A stretch of 64,000 bases of DNA from Acidimicrobiales bacterium. GTDB lineage: Bacteria > Actinomycetota > Acidimicrobiia > Acidimicrobiales > SHLQ01. Position 1 is the stretch's first letter, and every line of letters begins with the position of its first letter. Location of the stretch: NCBI GenBank assembly GCA_020628865.1, contig JAHDEJ010000004.1, forward strand, positions 35,274 to 99,273. Direction: 5' to 3'. A model generated the notes under the pieces. The model worked only from the letters and a program-made list of their open reading frames with translations, ran no database searches and was not told the DNA's origin. The position numbers and the translations under genes were made by a program. Below, in pieces: positions 26,009 through 34,168 of this stretch.

Positions 26009-26413
26009 TCAGCTTCCGATCTGCAGTGCTGCTCGGTAGGCGTTGACCGCCCGATCCATCACGGACAGGTTCATCGAGTACACCCGGTTCGCCAGGAGGA
26101 GATTCGTCATCTCCTTGTCGAGGGTGACGTTCGCTTGCCGAACCAGGCCGAATTCATCGGCGTGGGGATGGTCCGGGTCGTAGAGCAGCTGCGACGGTGC
26201 GTCGCTGAGCGAGATCTGGGCGACACGGACGCCGTGGCCGATGCCGTCGGCGCCGGGAACCGACGAGGCCAGCACCTGGCGGGCCCGGAACGGTTCTTCG
26301 TCCGGCGGACGAGTCGTGTTGATGTTGGCCACGTTGTCGGCGATGGCGTCGAGCCACACCCGCGACATCGTGGCGCCGGTGACGGCGGTGTCGAGTGCCT
26401 GAAAAAGGGTCAT
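26009..26413 (-). CDS. flgC: Flagellar proximal rod protein FlgC
   Basis: 134 residues. The N-terminus carries ATMSRVWLDAIADNVANINTT and the C-terminus ANVTLDKEMTNLLLANRVYSMNLSVMDRAVNAYRAAL, both rod-family D0 signatures; size is typical for FlgC. The start overlaps the flgB stop (ATGA). Confidence 0.94.
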   Translation of the reverse strand: MTLFQALDTAVTGATMSRVWLDAIADNVANINTTRPPDEEPFRARQVLASSVPGADGIGHGVRVAQISLSDAPSQLLYDPDHPHADEFGLVRQANVTLDKEMTNLLLANRVYSMNLSVMDRAVNAYRAALQIGS

Positions 26414-26763
26414 GTCGTGCCTCGCATTGCCGTGCGCAGCAGTCCGAGCTTGTAGTTCTCTGCGGCGATCAGCGCTTCGTAGAGAATCTCGGTCCGCAGG
26501 AGCATCGACGATTCCTCTTCGAGGGACACGTCGTTGCCGTTGATGCCTTCAGGGGTGTTGGCCCGCCGGGTCGTGATGACCGCGTTCTGCGATCCCCGAT
26601 CGAGGGCGGCCGCAAGCGAAGCTTCGAAGTCGACACGCTTGGCATTGAAGCCGGGCGTGGCGGCGTTCGCGATGTTGTGCGATGCCGCCCGCTGTCGTTC
26701 CGCCACAGCCGTCAGCGCATGTTCGAGCGCCCACGTGGTCGTGTCTGAGAACAGTGTGTTCAT
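26410..26763 (-). CDS. flgB: Flagellar proximal rod protein FlgB
   Basis: 117 residues from ATG 26763. AERQRAASHNIANAATPGFNAKRVDFEASLAAAL is the rod signature, and SSMLLRTEILYEALIAAENYKLGLLRTAM the C-terminal helix. It starts the flgB-flgC-fliE-fliF segment; about 230 bp separate it from the upstream small membrane-protein gene, so it may have its own promoter. Confidence 0.94.
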   Translation of the reverse strand: MNTLFSDTTTWALEHALTAVAERQRAASHNIANAATPGFNAKRVDFEASLAAALDRGSQNAVITTRRANTPEGINGNDVSLEEESSMLLRTEILYEALIAAENYKLGLLRTAMRGTT

Positions 26764-26925
26764 GTCGCCTCCCGCCAGAGGCCAGCCCACCCCGGAGACG
26801 AGGTGTGACCAGCTGATTCCGCCGTTCGTCCATGAACGTTGTTGTGTCTTCCATGAGACGACGAAACTGACCGGTGAGGTGCGGTTCCGCCATCCGCTTC
26901 ACTACACCGTTTCAATCGGTGCAGG

Positions 26926-26950
26926 CCCGGGGGATGTGAGTCTCCCCGGG
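26926..26950 (-). terminator. GC-rich hairpin upstream of flgB
   Basis: In the leftward direction CCCGGGG (26950-26944) pairs with CCCCGGG (26932-26926) around an 11-nt loop. No T-run follows, so this is at best a pause or attenuator between the flhB-flhA-FlhF-like group and flgB. The remaining gap (26764-26994) shows nothing else I can name, apart from a short CACCG/CGGTG repeat at 26906-26922. Confidence 0.35.
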
Positions 26951-26994
26951 ACTTTGAGCCATTGGACCCACGCGGTCCGCCGGTGGTGCTCCCG

Positions 26995-27228
26995 TCAGGT
27001 CGCCGGAAGCTCCGCGTCGCCCTCTTCCGCGGCCTCTTCCTCGGGGCCGAGGTTGCGCAACGCGGCGCCGACCGTCGGTGCGAGCACCTTGTCGACGATG
27101 CTGATGCACATGACGATCACGAGACCGCGAACGGCCACGTCGGTGATGCTCATGTCGCCCTGAAGCATCCGGACGAGCAGCACCAGCAGGATGATTGCGC
27201 CGGCGACGCTGAAGGTTCCGCGAATCAT
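26995..27228 (-). CDS. Small membrane protein of unknown function in flagellar locus
   Basis: 77 residues from ATG 27228, whose ATGA overlaps the stop of the FlhF-like gene. Two hydrophobic segments (about residues 5-22, FSVAGAIILLVLLVRML, and about 30-50, VRGLVIVMCISIVDKVLAP) suggest two membrane helices, followed by an acidic tail (GPEEEAAEEGDAE). I do not recognise the family. Tight coupling to the FlhF-like gene and flhA suggests a role near the export gate or the MS-ring. Confidence 0.7.
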   Translation of the reverse strand: MIRGTFSVAGAIILLVLLVRMLQGDMSITDVAVRGLVIVMCISIVDKVLAPTVGAALRNLGPEEEAAEEGDAELPAT

Positions 27229-28154
27229 CGGACGCACTCCCGCAACGACAGGGCAAGTTCATCGGGGGTGGCCCGCACCTGGCGACCGGGCAGCACGATG
27301 GCCGCCGGAAGTCGCCCGAACGGGATTCCGCGAACGAGTTCGACTGCAGACAGACGCCCCTCGCCGACGACCCACGACAGGTGAGGCGCGGTTTCGTCCT
27401 CGGGGAGCATGCGATCGATGGCAATGGCCAGCGCATGCATCCACTCGATGTCGCTCGCCGGATCGAACTCCTGCACGGTTTCGAGGAGCGACACCGGGAG
27501 CCCGAGATCGCGGAGTGCAGCCAGACTCCACTTCGGCGACGAGTCGCCGAGGCCGTGGAGTGGTCCGGCAACCGTCAGGATCGTTGCCGGCGTCCCCTGT
27601 TCGGGCAGCACCTGAATGGTCGGGGTGCGTTCCGGTGTGGCCACGGCCGGGGTCTCGGCGATTCCCGAGGCCCGAATCCGCCGACGCAGTTGCGACGGCC
27701 GTTCGCTCCCGAAGCTGAAGGGCTGTTCCGGTTCCGGTTCCGGGGTCGTCGGCGCCACCGGCGCTGTCGGCGCCGCGGGGGTGTGCTCGGGCGCCCGAAG
27801 TGTGCGCTTGCCGGAGCGCAGGTCGATCACCGACGTGAACTCCGCCGGTGGCGAGATGCGGTCGTCGGCAGTCGCATGGCTTTCGATCGGGGTGCTGCCT
27901 TCCCAGGTGTCCTCGACCTCGGCCGTGAGGCTGAGCAGAATGTCGCCGAAGTCCTCGGCGGCCTCTTCGGGTTGCTCGGGCGCACCGGGAGGTTGCGCCG
28001 TCACGACGAACCGTTCCTTCGCGAAGAAGCCGAACACGCCGCCGTGGCGCTCCTTCACTGCACTGACGATCTCGATCTCGTCGCCGAGGTCGATCGAGAC
28101 GGCACGAAGTGCCTCCTCGATCGTTGCGGCCTCATACGTTTTCGGTTGCGACAT
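27225..28154 (-). CDS. FlhF/Jag-N-like protein lacking the SRP-type GTPase motifs
   Basis: 309 residues directly after flhA, where flhF usually sits. The N-terminal about 55 residues (YEAATIEEALRAVSIDLGDEIEIVSAVKERHGGVFGFF) resemble the N-terminal domain of FlhF and also the Jag_N fold. A long Pro/Glu-rich linker follows (about 60-170). The C-terminal part (PATILTVAGPLHGLGDSS) sits where FlhF has its P-loop, but GxxGxGKT and the other G motifs are absent. It is probably a degenerate FlhF without GTP binding; a separate family with a shared N-domain is the alternative. It overlaps flhA by 23 bp. Confidence 0.6.
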   Translation of the reverse strand: MSQPKTYEAATIEEALRAVSIDLGDEIEIVSAVKERHGGVFGFFAKERFVVTAQPPGAPEQPEEAAEDFGDILLSLTAEVEDTWEGSTPIESHATADDRISPPAEFTSVIDLRSGKRTLRAPEHTPAAPTAPVAPTTPEPEPEQPFSFGSERPSQLRRRIRASGIAETPAVATPERTPTIQVLPEQGTPATILTVAGPLHGLGDSSPKWSLAALRDLGLPVSLLETVQEFDPASDIEWMHALAIAIDRMLPEDETAPHLSWVVGEGRLSAVELVRGIPFGRLPAAIVLPGRQVRATPDELALSLRECVR

Positions 28155-30216
28155 TGATCACTCCTAGCGGTTCGATGGAGGGTCCGGGGGTCAACTCTGC
28201 GAACGACAGTACGCGGAGGGTTGGTCGCCCGCTCATCAAGAGTCGCTTGATGACCGGGCGAAGGCTTGCGCTGCAGACGACGACCGGCTCGTGGCCGAGT
28301 CGCTCCGCAGCGAGGATCTGTTCGTCCGCCGCGCCGAGGAAGGCCTCGGTCGTTGCGGGCTCCAGTGCGAGAACCGGGCCGGCGTCGCCGGCGCGGACCG
28401 CTTCGAGCATCCGTTGTTCGAGCATCGGATCGATCGTGATGGGACGAAGGACGCCGTCCACGGCGACCTGCGAGGTGAGGACGCTGGCGAGCGCGCCACG
28501 TGCCGCTTCGAGCAACGCTTCGGGCTCCCGGTTCGTTCGTGCCTTCGCAGTGACAGCTTCGAGGATGCGGGTGAGATCCCGGATGGGCACCCGTTCGCGG
28601 AGGAGGCCACGCAACACGTCGTGGAGCTCGGCGAGTGTGAGCACGTCGCCTCCGACCTCGTTGGCGACTGCAGGCGACGTCGCGGCGACACCTTCGACGA
28701 GCTCTTGTACGGCCTGGCGGCTGAGGACCTCATCGGCACGGCTGACGACGATCTCCGAAACGTGGGTGACCATGACCGACGCCCGATCGATGACCGTACG
28801 GCCCTGCCGTTCCTGGAGCGTGGCGACATCGCTTGCGACCCACGCCGCCGGCAGTCCGAAGACCGGATCGACCGTGGTCTGACCGCCGAGTCCGAGGTCC
28901 GAGCCGGGGACGAGCACGAGCGATTTCCCCGCCGGCAACTGACCGCGACCGGCTTCGACACCGTTCAGCTTGATGACGTACGTCTCGCGCGGGAGCGACG
29001 TGTCGTCCCGCGTCCGAACGAGCGGGATGACGAGTCCGTACTCGAGTGCGATCTTGCGGCGGAGCGTGGCCACCCGGGTCAGGAGCGTGCCTCCGCGATC
29101 CGGGTCGACGAGGTCGAACAGGTCGGGTGCCAGGACGATCTCGAGTGGCTCGACCCGGATGTCGACGAAGAGGTCCTCGTCAGCGTCGGAGGATGTGGCC
29201 GATGCGGACGCCGGAGTCGCCGACGACCGTCGACCGTCCCGGTCCTGCTCGTCGTCTCCGATGGTTCCCGCCCGGGAAGCGGCGATGCCCATGGCCGCCG
29301 CCAGCAGGAGGAACGGAAGCCGCGGGATACCCGGCATCAACGCAACCAGGGTCATGGCCGAGGCGGCCACACCGAGGACCCGTCGATCCTGCAGCAACTG
29401 CGACCAAAGGTCGCCACCCAGGCCGCCACCATGATCGGTGATCGCTCGGGTGACGATGATGCCCGATGCCACCGAGATCAGCAGCGCCGGGATCTGCGAG
29501 ACGAGTCCGTCGCCGACCGACAGGAGCGCGAACTGGCTGACGGACTCACCGAGTGTGAGGCCCTGCTGGAGGACGCCGATCGTGATGCCGCCGATCAGGT
29601 TGATCACGACGATGACGACCGAGGCGATGGCGTCGCCCTTCACGAACTTCGAAGCACCGTCCATCGAGCCGTAGAAGTCCGCTTCTGCGGCCACGAGCTT
29701 GCGACGACGGGTTGCCTCGGCCTCGGTGATCGCGCCGGAGTTCAGCTCGGCGTCGATCGCCATCTGCTTGCCGGGCATGGCATCGAGCGTGAACCGGGCG
29801 GACACCTCGGCCACTCGACCGGCACCGGTCGTGACGACCGTGAACTGGATCACGACGAGGATCAGGAAGATGACCAGGCCGATGACGATGTTCCCGCCGA
29901 CGACGAAACCACCGAAGGTCTCGATCACGTCGCCGCCGACACCCTCGGAGAGGATGAGTCTGGTGGTGGAGATGTTCAGCGCAAGCCGGAAGAGCGTGGT
30001 CACGAGGAGGAGCGCAGGGAACACCGAGAATTGCAGCGGTTCGTCGACAATCATCGACGTGAGCATTGCGACCAGGGCGATGGCGATGTTGAGCGCGATC
30101 ATCACGTCGACGAGCGCGGCCGGCAGCGGCACGATCATCATGACGACGATGCTCACGATGAGGAACGGAATGCCGAGCTGCGACATCCGCCGGGAGGCGG
30201 TCAGGGGCTGGGTCAT
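28132..30216 (-). CDS. flhA: Flagellar export gate protein FlhA
   Basis: 694 residues, the family's usual length. About eight membrane helices fill residues 12-310, with the FHIPEP-region pattern (NISTTRLILSEG; VVTTGAGRVAEVSARFTLDAMPGKQMAIDAEL). The C-terminal cytoplasmic domain binds chaperone-substrate complexes. A charged linker (about 325-345) is rich in Asp/Arg/Ser. The start overlaps the flhB stop (ATGA). Confidence 0.97.
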   Translation of the reverse strand: MTQPLTASRRMSQLGIPFLIVSIVVMMIVPLPAALVDVMIALNIAIALVAMLTSMIVDEPLQFSVFPALLLVTTLFRLALNISTTRLILSEGVGGDVIETFGGFVVGGNIVIGLVIFLILVVIQFTVVTTGAGRVAEVSARFTLDAMPGKQMAIDAELNSGAITEAEATRRRKLVAAEADFYGSMDGASKFVKGDAIASVVIVVINLIGGITIGVLQQGLTLGESVSQFALLSVGDGLVSQIPALLISVASGIIVTRAITDHGGGLGGDLWSQLLQDRRVLGVAASAMTLVALMPGIPRLPFLLLAAAMGIAASRAGTIGDDEQDRDGRRSSATPASASATSSDADEDLFVDIRVEPLEIVLAPDLFDLVDPDRGGTLLTRVATLRRKIALEYGLVIPLVRTRDDTSLPRETYVIKLNGVEAGRGQLPAGKSLVLVPGSDLGLGGQTTVDPVFGLPAAWVASDVATLQERQGRTVIDRASVMVTHVSEIVVSRADEVLSRQAVQELVEGVAATSPAVANEVGGDVLTLAELHDVLRGLLRERVPIRDLTRILEAVTAKARTNREPEALLEAARGALASVLTSQVAVDGVLRPITIDPMLEQRMLEAVRAGDAGPVLALEPATTEAFLGAADEQILAAERLGHEPVVVCSASLRPVIKRLLMSGRPTLRVLSFAELTPGPSIEPLGVINVATENV

Positions 30217-31271
30217 GCGGCCGCACCTCCGGGACGGGACGCCGTGTGGATCGAGGCGAGCAGTTGGGCGACCGCCTTGTACAGGGCAACCGGAATCGGT
30301 GCGCCGACTTCAGCCGTGCTGAAGAGCGTGCGGGCCACCGGCTTGTTCTCCTTGATGGGTACGCCATGGCGACGCGCCTCGGTCCGGATGCGCAGCGCCA
30401 GTTCGTCGGCACCCTTCGCCACGACGACCGGAGCGTTGTCGCCACTCTGGTAGCGCAGGGCGACCGAGTAGTGCGTCGGGTTGGTGACCACGACGGTCGC
30501 GTCGGCCACGGCAGCGATCATTCGGGATCGGGACATCCGGGCCTGCGCCTGGCGGATCTGGCCCTTCACGAGCGGGTCACCCTCCGCCTGCTTCGTCTCG
30601 TCCTTCACTTCCTGCTTGCTCATCCGCAGCCCCTTGTCGAAGTTGCGTTTCGACACGACGGTGTCCGCAAAGCCGATCAGCAGACTCAGAATCGCCACGC
30701 CGACTCCCAGACCCTGCAGGACCTGTTGCCAACGATCGAAGACGACGGCGAGCGGAGCCGGGCCGAGGGCAACGAACTGCGACAGCGACGCCCAACTGGC
30801 AAGCGCGATCAACATGAGGGCGGCCAGCTTCAGAATCGTGCGGACGAGCTCCCACAACTGTTGCTTCGAGAAGATGCGCTTGAGGCCGTTCTGCGGATTC
30901 AGGCTCGTGAACTTCGGCTTGAGCTTCCACATGTTCGGCATGCCGGCGACGGCCACCTGGGCGACGACACTGACGACGACGAGCAACGTGAGCATCGGGA
31001 CGAGGGTCATGCCGGCGGAGCGCATCGCCGTGGCTGCTTCGCCGCCGATCTCCGCCGCTTCCAATCGTGGACGATTCGTGATGAGCCCGATGGTGTTGGT
31101 CTGCAGCGAACCCCACAACGACGTGAGGGTCGGGATCAGCACGGCGACTGCAGCGACGAGCGTGATCGATTGCGGCAGCTCGGTGGACCGTGCCGCCTCG
31201 CCGCGCTCGCGCGCGTCGCGGCGGCGTTTCGCTGTCGGTTCTTCTGTCTGTTCGTCCGCTGGCTTCGCCAT
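30213..31271 (-). CDS. flhB: Flagellar export switch protein FlhB
   Basis: 352 residues. The N-terminus is EQTEEPTAKRRRDARERGEAARS, followed by four membrane helices. The autocleavage site NPTH lies at about residues 263-266 (VTNPTHYSVALRY), as in FlhB/YscU. Cleavage and interaction with FliK change specificity from hook to filament. It lies downstream of the J-domain gene and is coupled to flhA. Confidence 0.97.
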   Translation of the reverse strand: MAKPADEQTEEPTAKRRRDARERGEAARSTELPQSITLVAAVAVLIPTLTSLWGSLQTNTIGLITNRPRLEAAEIGGEAATAMRSAGMTLVPMLTLLVVVSVVAQVAVAGMPNMWKLKPKFTSLNPQNGLKRIFSKQQLWELVRTILKLAALMLIALASWASLSQFVALGPAPLAVVFDRWQQVLQGLGVGVAILSLLIGFADTVVSKRNFDKGLRMSKQEVKDETKQAEGDPLVKGQIRQAQARMSRSRMIAAVADATVVVTNPTHYSVALRYQSGDNAPVVVAKGADELALRIRTEARRHGVPIKENKPVARTLFSTAEVGAPIPVALYKAVAQLLASIHTASRPGGAAA

Positions 31272-31355
31272 GTTCGCCGTTCAGGAGCGGATTTCAGGGA
31301 CCCGCGCCGCCAATGATCCGATCGGCCCGGGCCGATCAAAACTGAGTCGATGTGC

Positions 31356-31670
31356 TCACCGTTCGCGCTGTTGTCTCAGTGCGTTGCGGAACAGCGCCTC
31401 GAAGTGGCTCTGCCTCCGCATCGGTGGCTCCTCGGCGACCCGCGAACGCTGTTCGTCAGCGCCTTCGAGCCACCAGGGAGCGGGCACGCGAGATGCCAGT
31501 TCTGCAAGCAGGGCGTGCGCGGCCTGGACGTCGTCGAAGGCCGACGTGGAACCGTCCTCGGTCAGGTCGGGGTGCGTTTCCTTCGAGCGGAGCCGGAACG
31601 CCCGCCGGAGTTCCCTCGGTCCGGCATGTGGCCCCACGCCGAGAGTCGTTCGCGCCGTTGTCTCGTCCAT
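31356..31670 (-). CDS. Small J-domain (DnaJ-like) protein in the export-gate operon
   Basis: About 104 residues. An N-terminal J-domain is suggested by TLGVGPHAGPRELRRAFRLRSKETHPDLTED followed by FDDVQAAHALLAE: a helix II with basic residues, the HPD tripeptide at 33-35, and helix III. HPD is the DnaK-stimulating motif. The remainder is Arg/Gln-rich without zinc-finger or client domains. The ATG at 31670 lies 8 nt after the fliR stop, and flhB follows after 84 bp. A J-domain protein between fliR and flhB is not a standard flagellar gene. Confidence 0.75.
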   Translation of the reverse strand: MDETTARTTLGVGPHAGPRELRRAFRLRSKETHPDLTEDGSTSAFDDVQAAHALLAELASRVPAPWWLEGADEQRSRVAEEPPMRRQSHFEALFRNALRQQRER

Positions 31671-31677
31671 CGCTCGA

Positions 31678-32424
31678 TCAGCCGACCGCACCGACGATCT
31701 CGATTGCTCGGGTCGAGATGCGCTCGGTGTAGAGCGGAAGGTGGATGAGGATGTTTCCCATCAGCACGAACACCATCAGTGCCTTCAGTGGAAGGCCGAG
31801 CATGAAGATGTTCGCCTGGGGGGTGAACCGGGCGGCGATGGCCATGGCCACCTCGGCGAGGAGCAGTGCGCCCACCAGTGGCGCACCGATCTCGAGTGCG
31901 GCGAGGAGGATGTCGGCCACCGATCGACTGACGGCCTCGAGGTCGTCCTCGCCGAGAATCGGAAACTCGGTGAGGCCAGTGCTCTGGAACGAACGGACGA
32001 ACCCTCCGACGATCACGAGATGCGCATTCGAGATGAAGAGCGCAGCGAGGAAGACCAGCTGGAAGAACCGGGCGATGATGGCGTTGTTGGCGCCGGTGAC
32101 CGGATCGAGGATGGCGCTGATGCTGAGACCGCCGAGCAGATCGATCAGGCCGCCGGCCGCCTCGAACGCGGCGACGACCAGAGCCGTCAGCCAGCCGAGG
32201 AGCAGCCCGTAGAGCACCTGCCCGGAGAGGAGGAGGACGAACGGTCCGGCCTCGCTCGGCGGTGTGCCGTCCCCGAGTCCGACGACGAAGAGGCTGAGCA
32301 CGATCGCGAGCGCGATGCGTCCCGTCGTGCTTGGCCGAATCGGGCCGAAGATCGGGACGATGGCGACCCAGCCGGCGCAGCGCGCGAAAGCGAGCGCGAG
32401 CAGCGCTGGGTCCTCGAACGGCAC
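31678..32424 (-). CDS. fliR: Flagellar export gate protein FliR
   Basis: 248 residues, about six hydrophobic segments. FARCAGWVAIVPIFGP at the N-terminus and QANIFMLGLPLKALMVFVLM near the C-terminus fit FliR/SctT. With FliP and FliQ it forms the helical export channel. fliQ ends 2 nt before its start. Confidence 0.95.
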   Translation of the reverse strand: MPFEDPALLALAFARCAGWVAIVPIFGPIRPSTTGRIALAIVLSLFVVGLGDGTPPSEAGPFVLLLSGQVLYGLLLGWLTALVVAAFEAAGGLIDLLGGLSISAILDPVTGANNAIIARFFQLVFLAALFISNAHLVIVGGFVRSFQSTGLTEFPILGEDDLEAVSRSVADILLAALEIGAPLVGALLLAEVAMAIAARFTPQANIFMLGLPLKALMVFVLMGNILIHLPLYTERISTRAIEIVGAVG

Positions 32425-32426
32425 GG

Positions 32427-32696
32427 TCAGCCCGCGAGCAACGCCGGGATCGAGTCGAGGCTGCGCTGCATGAAGTCCTCGAGTTCGCCCAACATCCAGT
32501 TGCCGGTCAGGCCCAGAATGAGCGCAATCGCCACGACCTTCGGCACGAAGGTGAGCGTGGCCTCCTGGACCTGCATCACCGTCTGGACCAGGCCGACGAA
32601 GACGCCGATCACGAGTGCCGAGATCAGGATGGGTGCGCTGAGCCGGGCGGTGGTGCCGAGCATGTCGGAGATGATGCGCATGAATTCAACGTCCAT
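32427..32696 (-). CDS. fliQ: Flagellar export gate protein FliQ
   Basis: 89 residues with two membrane helices (about 16-38, SAPILISALVIGVFVGLVQTVMQVQEATLTFVPK, and 50-72). The QxxEATLTFVPK motif is diagnostic of FliQ/SctS. It lies 9 nt after fliP. Confidence 0.96.
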   Translation of the reverse strand: MDVEFMRIISDMLGTTARLSAPILISALVIGVFVGLVQTVMQVQEATLTFVPKVVAIALILGLTGNWMLGELEDFMQRSLDSIPALLAG

Positions 32697-32705
32697 TTGT
32701 CTTCC

Positions 32706-33596
32706 TCACAATTCGAACGATCGGAGCAGTGTGGGTACGAGCAGGAACCAGCCGTCCACCATCACGAAGAGGAGGATCTTGAACGGCAGGGAGATCACGA
32801 CCGGCGGCAGCATCACCATTCCCATGGCCATCAACGTCGCCGAGACGATCATGTCGACGACCAGGAACGGGATGAAGATGATGAATCCGATGATGAAGGC
32901 CGCTCGCAGCTCCGACACGATGAAGGCCGGCGCCAGGGTGGTGATGGCGACCTCGTCAGGTGTCGTGGGTGGCGCATCTGGACTCATCGCGATGAACATC
33001 GCAAGGTCGTCTTCGCGCACCTGGGCGAACATGAAGTCGCGGAACGGCTCGACGCCGCGGTCGTAGGCTTCGCCGAATTCGATCTGTCCGTCGAGGTACG
33101 GCTGGAGGGCTGCGTCATTGGCCTCCGAAAGGGTGGGCGCCATCACGAAAAGGGTGAGGAACACGGCGAGACCGATGATGACCTGATTGGGTGGCACGCC
33201 CTGCAGCCCCAGCGCGTTGCGGGTCAGGCCCAGCACGATGACGATGCGCGTGAACGAGGTGGCGACGATGAGGATCGTTGGCACGAGCGCCAACGCCGTG
33301 AGTACGACAATGATGGAGAGCGCAGAGTCTTCGGTGCCGGCGGTGTCGCCACCCGGTTCCTGCGGGGTTCCCACATCGGGCGCAGTCGGTGCCTGAATCG
33401 GCGTCGGCGCGTCGTCGGTGGATGGCTCGGGTTCGATCGGTGCGGTCGGTTCGTTCGAGAGAATGTCGTCGATCGTGCCGTCGTCGACCTGGGCACCGGC
33501 CGCGCTCGGCGCAACGAAGATCGTCAGGAACGCGACAAGGAGAACGACGCCGGTGCGCCATCGATACCGCTGCTCTCGCAAGTCCTGTTCCGCCAT
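32706..33596 (-). CDS. fliP: Flagellar export gate protein FliP with long N-terminal extension
   Basis: 296 residues from ATG 33596, about 50 longer than E. coli FliP (245). An N-terminal hydrophobic segment (VVLLVAFLTIFVAPSAAGA, about 15-33) acts like a signal peptide. A Pro/Asp/Thr-rich stretch (about 35-85) follows, then the core: ATSFTRIVIVLGLTRNALGLQGVPPNQVIIGLAVFLTLFVM and the C-terminal VDMIVSATLMAMGMVMLPPVVISLPFKILLFVMVDGW. In model FliP the signal is cleaved. The acidic extension is unusual. Confidence 0.95.
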   Translation of the reverse strand: MAEQDLREQRYRWRTGVVLLVAFLTIFVAPSAAGAQVDDGTIDDILSNEPTAPIEPEPSTDDAPTPIQAPTAPDVGTPQEPGGDTAGTEDSALSIIVVLTALALVPTILIVATSFTRIVIVLGLTRNALGLQGVPPNQVIIGLAVFLTLFVMAPTLSEANDAALQPYLDGQIEFGEAYDRGVEPFRDFMFAQVREDDLAMFIAMSPDAPPTTPDEVAITTLAPAFIVSELRAAFIIGFIIFIPFLVVDMIVSATLMAMGMVMLPPVVISLPFKILLFVMVDGWFLLVPTLLRSFEL

Positions 33597-33624
33597 GGTG
33601 TGAAGTCGTCCGCCGTCGATGTTC

Positions 33625-34002
33625 TCAGTGGCGAACCGTGCGCTCTCGCAGCGCATCGAGTCGGCCGGACAGCCCCGGTCGCCGCTCGGCGTCCTCGCCG
33701 TCCCGAAGGTCGATCGTCGACTCCAGCTCGGCTGGGTCGATCGGTGCCGAGGCGATGGGAGCGATGGCCTGTTCGGTCACGCCGAGAACGTGCTCGGTGT
33801 CGCCATGACGGATCACGACGATGGCGCCCGATCGCCCGACGGCGTGGCGTTCGATCACTTCGACTCGCTGCGCTGGATTGCTGCGTCGTCGGCTCTTCAT
33901 TCGCCACTGGCTCGCCCATTTGAGGATGAACAGTGTTGCGCCCAGCACTGCCAGAACGACCACGATGCTGACGAGCGTCGGAAGAATGGCCATGCCTGTC
34001 AT
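33625..34002 (-). CDS. fliO: Flagellar protein FliO
   Basis: 125 residues. One N-terminal membrane helix (about 8-30, LVSIVVVLAVLGATLFILKWAS) is followed by an FliO-type beta domain (VEVIERHAVGRSGAIVVIRHGDTEHVLGVTEQ) and a charged tail. FliO assists assembly of the FliP ring. ATG 34002 was chosen because the helix then begins near the N-terminus. It precedes fliP by 28 nt. Confidence 0.88.
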   Translation of the reverse strand: MTGMAILPTLVSIVVVLAVLGATLFILKWASQWRMKSRRRSNPAQRVEVIERHAVGRSGAIVVIRHGDTEHVLGVTEQAIAPIASAPIDPAELESTIDLRDGEDAERRPGLSGRLDALRERTVRH

Positions 34003-34093
34003 GTCACGCTCCGCCCTTTCCACCCTCCTGCACGTTCGAGAAGGGTGACCACCACGACACACCCGCTGTGCCGTGCGTACCCATCGGACGAGG

Positions 34094-34132
34094 GGTCCCA
34101 GAGATGAGTCCGACGGACCAGATTCTGGGACC
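34094..34132 (-). other. Inverted repeat (hairpin) in the fliM-fliO gap
   Basis: GGTCCCAGA (34094-34102) and TCTGGGACC (34124-34132) are a perfect 9-bp inverted repeat separated by 21 nt, within which GTCC/GGAC can also pair. It sits in the 166-nt gap between fliM and fliO, the widest gap in this part of the locus. It could be an attenuator, an mRNA processing site or a protein-binding operator. No T-run follows in the leftward direction. Confidence 0.45.
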
Positions 34133-34168
34133 GTCGGTGGGCTGATCGGGTCGGGCCGATCGGCGACG

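Noticed and set aside
28291..33066. Long plus-strand frames (720 and 861 codons) opposite flhA, flhB, fliR and fliQ
   Set aside because: They are antisense shadows of well-recognised genes, with Arg/Asp/His-rich low-complexity translations typical of high-GC antisense frames.
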